A stretch of DNA of 8,096 nucleotides from Bacteroidaceae bacterium (GTDB lineage: Bacteria; Bacteroidota; Bacteroidia; Bacteroidales; Bacteroidaceae). The notes below the pieces were generated by a model. The model searched no databases and had not been told where the DNA came from. It saw nothing but the letters and a program-made list of their open reading frames with translations. This document shows, one piece after another, positions 1 to 5,200 of the stretch. The stretch is from the NCBI GenBank assembly GCA_017961965.1, contig JAGCWG010000398.1:1-8096 (forward strand), read 5' to 3'. How positions within the stretch are numbered: position 1 is the stretch's first letter; each line of letters begins with the position of its first letter. A program made the translations under genes and the position numbers.

Positions 1-8
1 CACATCTT

Positions 9-26
9 AATTGACAATTGACAATT
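9..26. repeat. Short AATTGAC tandem repeat
   Basis: Two perfect copies of the heptamer AATTGAC followed by a partial AATT. Because AATT is self-complementary, the other strand reads AATTGTC repeats. Just to the right lies a small CGC-TTC-GCG inverted repeat (about 28-36) and an AATGC/GCATT pair around positions 39-57. I see no coding frame in 1-168. The function is unknown; it may belong to the leader or tail of a gene beyond the left edge. Confidence 0.5.
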
Positions 27-168
27 CGCTTCGCGCAAAATGCTAACATTCGGCATTCAAACAAGCTTGATTGCTCTCATTTAATCGCATTTTTGATAAT
101 TTTGCTAATTCCTGTGTATTTCTCCTTCAATCAGTTAGTTTTGCTGTTTGTGGCTGTCAAGTGGGTAC

Positions 169-195
169 AAAAAAAAGGAGAGACGAAGCTCTCCT
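169..195 (-). terminator. Intrinsic terminator of the toxin-antitoxin operon
   Basis: Read on the minus strand, a perfect 7-bp stem AGGAGAG/CTCTCCT closes a six-base loop (CTTCGT) and is followed at once by eight T residues. It starts 24 bases past the stop codon of the helix-turn-helix gene, so it should end that transcript. Stem, loop and U-tract all match a rho-independent terminator. Confidence 0.88.
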
Positions 196-218
196 GATTG
201 GGTGTGAGTAGATGGAAT

Positions 219-503
219 TTATGCATATACCTCTTCTTGACCTACCACTTGCAATATCGGAGCATCAAGTGCTTGTTCGATTGCTACAAGTGTGTCGATT
301 GTGAAGTTGTGTGTGCCACGCATCCATTTGCTGATCTCGGCTTCTTTCTTGCCGAGTTGCAGGGCTAGGTCTTTCTGCCGCAAGCCCTTTTCTTTGAGAA
401 TCTCATGAATACGGTCAACTATCTGGAACGAAAGGTCTACACGCTCCCGAACCTCTGGATTGACCTTCTTTCGCCTTGCTTCTAATATGCTACTCCTTTT
501 CAT
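219..503 (-). CDS. XRE-family HTH antitoxin / transcriptional regulator
   Basis: A 94-residue cytoplasmic DNA-binding protein. Residues about 31-84 form an HTH_3/XRE (Cro/C1-type) domain: the segment RQKDLALQLGKKEAEISKW carries the helix-turn-helix, and the following NFTIDTLVAIEQAL is the usual next helix. The N-terminus (residues 1-22) is very basic and could contact DNA or the partner protein. The ATG at 503 lies inside the last codons of the upstream 162-residue gene (14-base overlap), so the two are translationally coupled. No Shine-Dalgarno is visible, which is normal in Bacteroidetes. By position, size and fold it is best read as the antitoxin of a HigBA-type cassette, which would neutralise the toxin and repress the shared promoter through the palindrome at 982-995. 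The HTH assignment is firm. The antitoxin role is inferred from context; a plain regulator is the alternative. Confidence 0.85.
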   Translation of the reverse strand: MKRSSILEARRKKVNPEVRERVDLSFQIVDRIHEILKEKGLRQKDLALQLGKKEAEISKWMRGTHNFTIDTLVAIEQALDAPILQVVGQEEVYA

Positions 504-978
504 TTCGTGTAAATTTTAAGTCGCCAATAATTTCTTTGTCTACCAGTACCAACGAGCCGTCGTTCATGCGAGATGAGATAAATCGACTCGTGTCAATTAA
601 AAGTTTTACGTAAGGAGCCAAATCTTCGCTCTCCTGCCACTTTGCTGTATCCTTGACTCCTCCATTGCCAAAAACCAATATCTTGTCAGATAGTCGCAGA
701 CAGTACAGACGTACCTTATTGCCTACGTCTATTGGAATCACTCCCACACCATCGCCATATCGTCCTTCCGGTCGGAAATACCGCTCTAATGCCCCTATCT
801 CTGCAATTTTGTCCATCCATGCTAAAATTACATCAATCTCCTCATCATATTCGCAGCCTATGGGGAATTTCTCAAAGAAAGACTCCAGTTCCGTCAACTC
901 CTTGCCCTCAATGTGGATGCTGTAGAAGTTGACATGCTCATATTCCTCAACCAGTTCAATGGTATAATTCTGTTTCAT
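490..978 (-). CDS. Probable RelE/HigB-like toxin partner of the HTH protein
   Basis: A 162-residue soluble acidic protein with no signal peptide or membrane segment. Residues about 50-66 form a helix (ILAWMDKIAEIGALERY) followed by RPEGRYGDGVGVIPI. Residues 88-110 (KVRLYCLRLSDKILVFGNGG, then VKD) resemble the central strands of RelE/HigB-type proteins, where an arginine-rich strand is followed by a hydrophobic strand and a GxxK turn. Family members are mRNA interferases acting at the ribosome. No catalytic residue can be assigned with certainty, and at 162 residues it is longer than the usual 90-120, with extra N- and C-terminal segments. It is first in a two-gene operon, overlapping the HTH gene by 14 bases, and has a good promoter 26-57 bases upstream. 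The toxin identity rests mainly on gene order, overlap and partner type; an accessory protein of unknown role is possible. Confidence 0.72.
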   Translation of the reverse strand: MKQNYTIELVEEYEHVNFYSIHIEGKELTELESFFEKFPIGCEYDEEIDVILAWMDKIAEIGALERYFRPEGRYGDGVGVIPIDVGNKVRLYCLRLSDKILVFGNGGVKDTAKWQESEDLAPYVKLLIDTSRFISSRMNDGSLVLVDKEIIGDLKFTRNEKE

Positions 979-981
979 ACT

Positions 982-995
982 TAACTTTTAAGTTA
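982..995. promoter_or_regulatory. Putative operator palindrome at the toxin-antitoxin start
   Basis: TAACTT-TT-AAGTTA, a perfect 6-bp inverted repeat with a 2-base spacer, lies between the predicted -7 box and the ATG at 978, at or just past the expected transcription start. Half-site AAGTTA recurs inside the -7 box (1006-1011). XRE antitoxins commonly bind such dyads to repress their own operon. The binding is inferred. Confidence 0.45.
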
Positions 996-1003
996 TCACG
1001 CTG

Positions 1004-1035
1004 CAAAGTTAAACACTTTATTTGAAACAACCAAA
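1004..1035 (-). promoter_or_regulatory. Bacteroidetes-type promoter of the toxin-antitoxin operon
   Basis: On the minus strand a -33 box TTTG (1032-1035) is followed after 20 bases by TAACTTTG (1004-1011), an exact match to the Bacteroidetes primary sigma consensus -7 TAnnTTTG with the usual spacing. The predicted start is near 997, giving a 5' leader of about 20 bases for the gene starting at 978. A second TTTG (1036-1039) lies just upstream. Confidence 0.7.
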
Positions 1036-1116
1036 CAAAATGTAAAAAAAGTATAAATAAGGCAACTATTTTGATTGTACAGGCTATGATATACCTTATT
1101 ATTAATGGAAATGAAT

Positions 1117-1203
1117 GTCATAGTCATAGTCATTTTCAGTCAAAGTCGGTTTTTAAGTATCAGAAATCGAGTTTGACTATGACGGACTATGACGGACTAT
1201 GAC
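1117..1203. repeat. Inverted and tandem GACTATGAC repeat element
   Basis: Right side: three perfect copies of GACTATGAC separated by single G bases (1175-1183, 1185-1193, 1195-1203; 10-base period). Left side: the complementary word GTCATAGTC twice, overlapping by two bases (1117-1133, 7-base period). The two sides can pair into a hairpin of at least 9 bp around a loop of about 45-50 bases, and the shift in period gives several alternative pairings. It lies upstream of the toxin-antitoxin promoter and is not part of any gene. Its role is unknown; protein-binding iterons or a dispersed repeat are both possible. Confidence 0.7.
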
Positions 1204-1509
1204 TGCAGAAAATTAGGTTAAGAGTTTAAATGTTTAAGAGGTTAAACAATATGTGCCCCTATAGGGCTGTAGGGAATGATTATTCCGAAATGACAGGGTT
1301 CTACCCTATCCTGAATTATTTCGACCCGTTGGGGCTTTTATAAACTAGACATCCTTCTAAAAATACATGGGGAAAAGAATCCTTTTTGCAGAAAACCTAC
1401 TTATTACCGAATGGTGAAAAACACAGAGACTGACGAGGGAGTACCTCAACCTTACCTCAAGGTTAACACTGGTAAAACAGTAGAGCTAAACAAGAGGAAA
1501 ACAGGGAGC
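1204..1509. other. Non-coding gap with short palindromes and direct repeats
   Basis: I find no convincing gene in this stretch. It holds an AT-rich repeated tract (TTAAGAG at 1218-1224 and 1234-1240, GTTTAA/TTAAAC at 1224-1247). A run of short inverted repeats follows: CCCTATAGGG (1257-1266), GGAAT-GATT-ATTCC (1273-1286), AGGGT-TCT-ACCCT (1295-1307), and CGAAAT/ATTTCG (1286-1291 with 1318-1323) enclosing the last one. Further right, TACCTCAA occurs twice 11 bases apart (1442, 1453), overlapping AACCTT-ACCTC-AAGGTT (1448-1464). Two small plus-strand open frames (1230-1343, 37 codons; 1411-1542, 43 codons) have no visible promoter or supporting homology that I recognise. Confidence 0.5.
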
Positions 1510-1545
1510 AAAAAAAACAATCAGTGCACAGACATGCGCTGATTG
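1510..1545 (-). terminator. Intrinsic terminator of the surface-protein operon
   Basis: Minus-strand stem CAATCAG-C-GCA / TGC-A-CTGATTG, with one C-A mismatch and a six-base loop (TGTCTG), followed directly by eight T residues. It begins 38 bases past the stop codon at 1584, so it should end transcription of the large surface-protein gene and its small partner, and insulate the operon downstream. Confidence 0.88.
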
Positions 1546-1583
1546 CTAATAATTCTCTCCTTTTGCAGGAACAAAGGGAGGTT

Positions 1584-2276
1584 TTAGTTTCCTGTCAAGA
1601 TCTTCGTGATGAGTGCACCCACGTCTGTTACAGAGATAGTGCCGTCACCATTCAAATCTGCAGCATCCTCATTGAATCCTACTGGGTTCTGACCGAGGAT
1701 GAAGCTGATCGTCATTCCCACATCAGTTACAGATATTGATCCGTCACCGTTCACGTCGCCAAGAATATACGTTTGCAGGTTGCACTTAGCTGTAACATCT
1801 TGGAATTTAACTTCCTTAATCGATGAAGTGGTAAAACGGATATTGGTAATTTCAATATCTTTCGGGCCAATGAAACCTTCGTCAACAGCTAAAGACATGA
1901 GTAGAATATTACCTGACTGACCTGTGAAAGGTTGGTTGTCTGATGAAAAAACCAACACACGCATGGCACCATCACTTAAGGTCGAGAAAGTAAGCGAATG
2001 AGTTGCTGTAGCCCTACTACTCAACTTGAACCCTTGTGAATCCTGTGTCTGCACTAAGGTTACTCCTTCGGGCAGGGTGATGTCCAACTGAAAAGCTGTA
2101 TAGGTCTCCGAGTTATTCAACTGAATGGCCACTTGCGTCGTCTTGCCTGGCGCCAAATTCACATCTTTAAGAATCAGACCATCATCGGCATACAGGCTGA
2201 CTGAACCCGTCAGCCATGTATACAGAATCAGTATAGATGTCCACAGCCAAGATTTATGAATTGGAGTTCTTTGCAT
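1584..2276 (-). CDS. Secreted cohesin-like plus dockerin protein
   Basis: A 230-residue exported protein. Residues 1-30 are a signal peptide: basic start, hydrophobic core LWTSILILYTWLTG, likely cut after SLYA. Residues about 32-165 form a cohesin-like beta-sandwich (GKTTQVAIQLNNSETYTAFQ, then LDITLPEGVTL; later GAMRVLVFSSD). Residues 172-228 form a type I dockerin with two canonical calcium loops, D174-N176-D178-G-D185 and D207-N209-D211-G-D218. The ATG at 2276 is preferred: an in-frame ATG at 2312 would add 12 residues ahead of the signal peptide and overlap the upstream gene by 26 bases, whereas 2276 leaves a 10-base gap. It is co-transcribed with the giant LRR protein and resembles that protein's cohesin-like/dockerin module, pointing to duplication. 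Unlike its neighbour it stops right after the dockerin, with no C-terminal sorting domain or lipobox. A role in calcium-dependent docking on the cell surface is inferred; no enzyme domain is present. Confidence 0.82.
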   Translation of the reverse strand: MQRTPIHKSWLWTSILILYTWLTGSVSLYADDGLILKDVNLAPGKTTQVAIQLNNSETYTAFQLDITLPEGVTLVQTQDSQGFKLSSRATATHSLTFSTLSDGAMRVLVFSSDNQPFTGQSGNILLMSLAVDEGFIGPKDIEITNIRFTTSSIKEVKFQDVTAKCNLQTYILGDVNGDGSISVTDVGMTISFILGQNPVGFNEDAADLNGDGTISVTDVGALITKILTGN

Positions 2277-2286
2277 AATGGTTGAA

Positions 2287-5200
2287 TTACTTAATGATAA
2301 ACTTCTTTCCACTAATCACATAGACACCTGGAGTCTCGACGAAGATGCGATTCTCGCCTGCCTTTAATTGAAGTGTGCGTGACTTGCCATCGAGAGAGAT
2401 AAGTCGGGTCGTCATACTCTTCGGTGAGTTGATAATGATTTCACGTCCTTCTGCACCAATCTTGATTTGATCAGCTGCGATGAAGTTGATACTTGTTGGA
2501 TCACCGATATTGACATACGCATTGGTCTCAGGAGCCAAATACTCTGTGCGGTCTGAGCTATTGATGAGACGCACATCACTTAAACGGATGTCTGCTGTAC
2601 CCAACATTGCCATTTCGTCCGCTTCAAGTGTCAGAGAGAGGACACCTTCTTCAGAATCATTGAATGCAGCATTCTGTATTGAGTAAGCAACGATTCTCAA
2701 TGCACCATTATTGATGTACTCTGCAGAAAGGACATGACTGGAAGTCTTTCGTCCTGTCAATGCCAACAACATGTTTCCTGCGTCATCTTTTGCCACATTA
2801 ATACCTTCTGGCAGATAGAGGTCACACTGGAATGCTGTGTATCCAACACTGTTATCCATCTTCAACTCTACTGTAGTCTGCTGACCGGCTGTGATGCTGA
2901 AATCGTTGAAGAATAGTTTGTCAGTGGTCTGAGAAGCTGATCTATTTGTTCTTTCAGTATAGCTTGCAGCTCGATTCGTACGATTCAGGATGATGTCTAC
3001 AGTTGCAGTAACATCGGCAATGGTAATCTGACCATCCTTGTTTGCATCTGCTGCTTTCTGAATGAAGCGGTCACTATAACGTTCCAATAACTTCTCTACA
3101 GTATTGGCAACATCAGTGATGCTCACATCTCCACTACCATTACTGTCGCCAAGCGGATAATCCTTCAAACTGAAGTGGATGGTGTGGTTTGGAACGGCAA
3201 AGTCGAAGTTGTTCGGTCCGGAGACATGGATGTTACGAATATCAACGTCGTAGTTTCCGACTTCTCTGCCTGTATTGAATTGCAGCCAGAGCAAATCACC
3301 ATCGCTGTTCTGGAACTGATTGCCATCCTGCGAATAAACAATCACGCGAATGCCTCCGTCCGACATAGGAGCAGCCGCAACGCTGTGTCCGTTAGTACGT
3401 TCGGTTGTCTGAATGCCGTAGTTTCCATACCAATCTGGCATTTCCACACCACTTGGCATGTAAACATCAAACTGAATATCGCGTGCCTCGCCCTCATTAT
3501 GGAGAGCAAGTGGTATAGTTACACTATTCTCTACGTAGTTCTCAACGGTGTTATCCATCACAATCCAGTAATTGTTCGACATGATAACAATCTGACAAGT
3601 CTGTTCGAAACCACCATCAATGGTCTTTCCTGTGATTTCTGCACGTCCTGGTGCCAGACCAGTAATGATACCATCGCTGTTCACTGTAGCTACGCTTTCG
3701 TCGCTACTTGTCCATTCAATGCTCTTGTTGGTTGCATTGGTTGGATATACCGCATATCTCAACTGACGGTTCTCGCCTTTCTTCACAGCCACGTCATCGT
3801 CGAGCATACGGAGTTCCCTTACATGGATGTCACCCACTACGTTCACCTGTACTTCAAATGATGATGCGTCCGTAACACCTGGTGTTTCGTAAGTACCATT
3901 CACCATCTGGTTGGTAACGTCTTGGCCATTGAAGAGCACCTTTGCAATCTGTACATTCTCATCAGGGTTCACCTTGAAGATAGCAGATTCATTTTCCTGT
4001 ACATACAGGCTTGAACCGTCCTTAACTTTAGAACCTGTCTGTGATGCGCCAGACGCACGACGTGAAACATAATTAACATTTTCTGAGTCGTTGTTCATGA
4101 GGAAGAGGTTTGCACCTTCACCTACCTTCACATCGATGCTCTTACGCATGGAAACAAACTCACCCCATTGTGCAGCTGACAGGTAGTCTTCGAACGTTCC
4201 TGTTGGAATGGAGAGCACACAGCGGTCGGTGTGTACACGACGGAACACATATTCACCCAAATCGGCAGGTTTCAATGCCTCGACGGTGAGGTTAGCCAAC
4301 TTGCGGCATTCAGCAAACGCATACTCACGAATCCAGTTAAGATTCTTCGGCAAGTAAACGGTCTCCAAGCTTGAACATCCATAGAACGCATAACCTTCGA
4401 TGGTGCCCAACTCTTTACAATCGCTCAGGTTGACTGATCGCAATGACGTACAGTTCCGGAATGCGTTCCAGTTAATTACTAACAACGTGCTTGGGAATTC
4501 TATGCCATCCAGACTTGAGCAGTCAATAAACGCTTCGTTGTCGATGCGGTCAAGCGTCGGTGGCAACAAGACCGTTTTCAGTGATGTACAACCAGCAAAG
4601 GTACGATAAGGAATCTCATCGAGGAAGTCAGGCTGCGACATATCTACCGTCTCAATCTTCGAACAGTTCTCGAAGCAAGCACCAGCTGACGAGCCATACT
4701 CCTCAGATCCCATGAACATATAGAAGTCGCGGTTGAACTTCACAGTTCCGTAGAGACGACTACAGTTGGCAAACGCACGTTCGCCTAATGATTGGAAGTC
4801 ACGAGGCAGCGTAATCTCCTGTGCCAAAGAAGAACATCCCTCGAAAGCATAGCCTTGGATAACCTCCAGATTTTCGTTTATCACAACCTCTTCAAGTGAG
4901 TTACATCCTTCGAATGCAGCCCATCCGATGAATTTCAATCCGTCTGGTAATTTCAGAGAACCTTTCAAGGATGAACAACCACGGAATGCGTCGTGTTCGA
5001 TGCGTAGGAGCGAAGCCGGCAGCTTCACGTTCGTCAGCACCTTCTTGTCGAGAATGGCATTTTCTGGAATTACACTCACCTCTGCATCCTCTATATCAAG
5101 GTCGAATAGCACCGTCATGTTTGATCGTATGACGGCAAAGTCCTGAGGACCAAGCGGGCCATGCACTTTCAAGTGGGTAACGGTAGCAGGAGAAACGCCT

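Noticed and set aside
1175..1203. Plasmid-type replication origin based on iterons next to an AT-rich tract
   Set aside because: No replication initiator gene or DnaA-box pattern is visible nearby, and three short iterons alone are too weak.
1584..2312. Longer start for the small dockerin gene at 2312
   Set aside because: It would put a polar 12-residue extension before the signal peptide and overlap the upstream gene by 26 bases. The ATG at 2276 begins directly at the signal peptide.
3175..3861. 228-codon plus-strand open frame opposite the large gene
   Set aside because: It lies antisense to an uninterrupted, domain-rich reading frame (Ig-like, cohesin-like), has no recognisable domain, and is an expected shadow of a long gene.
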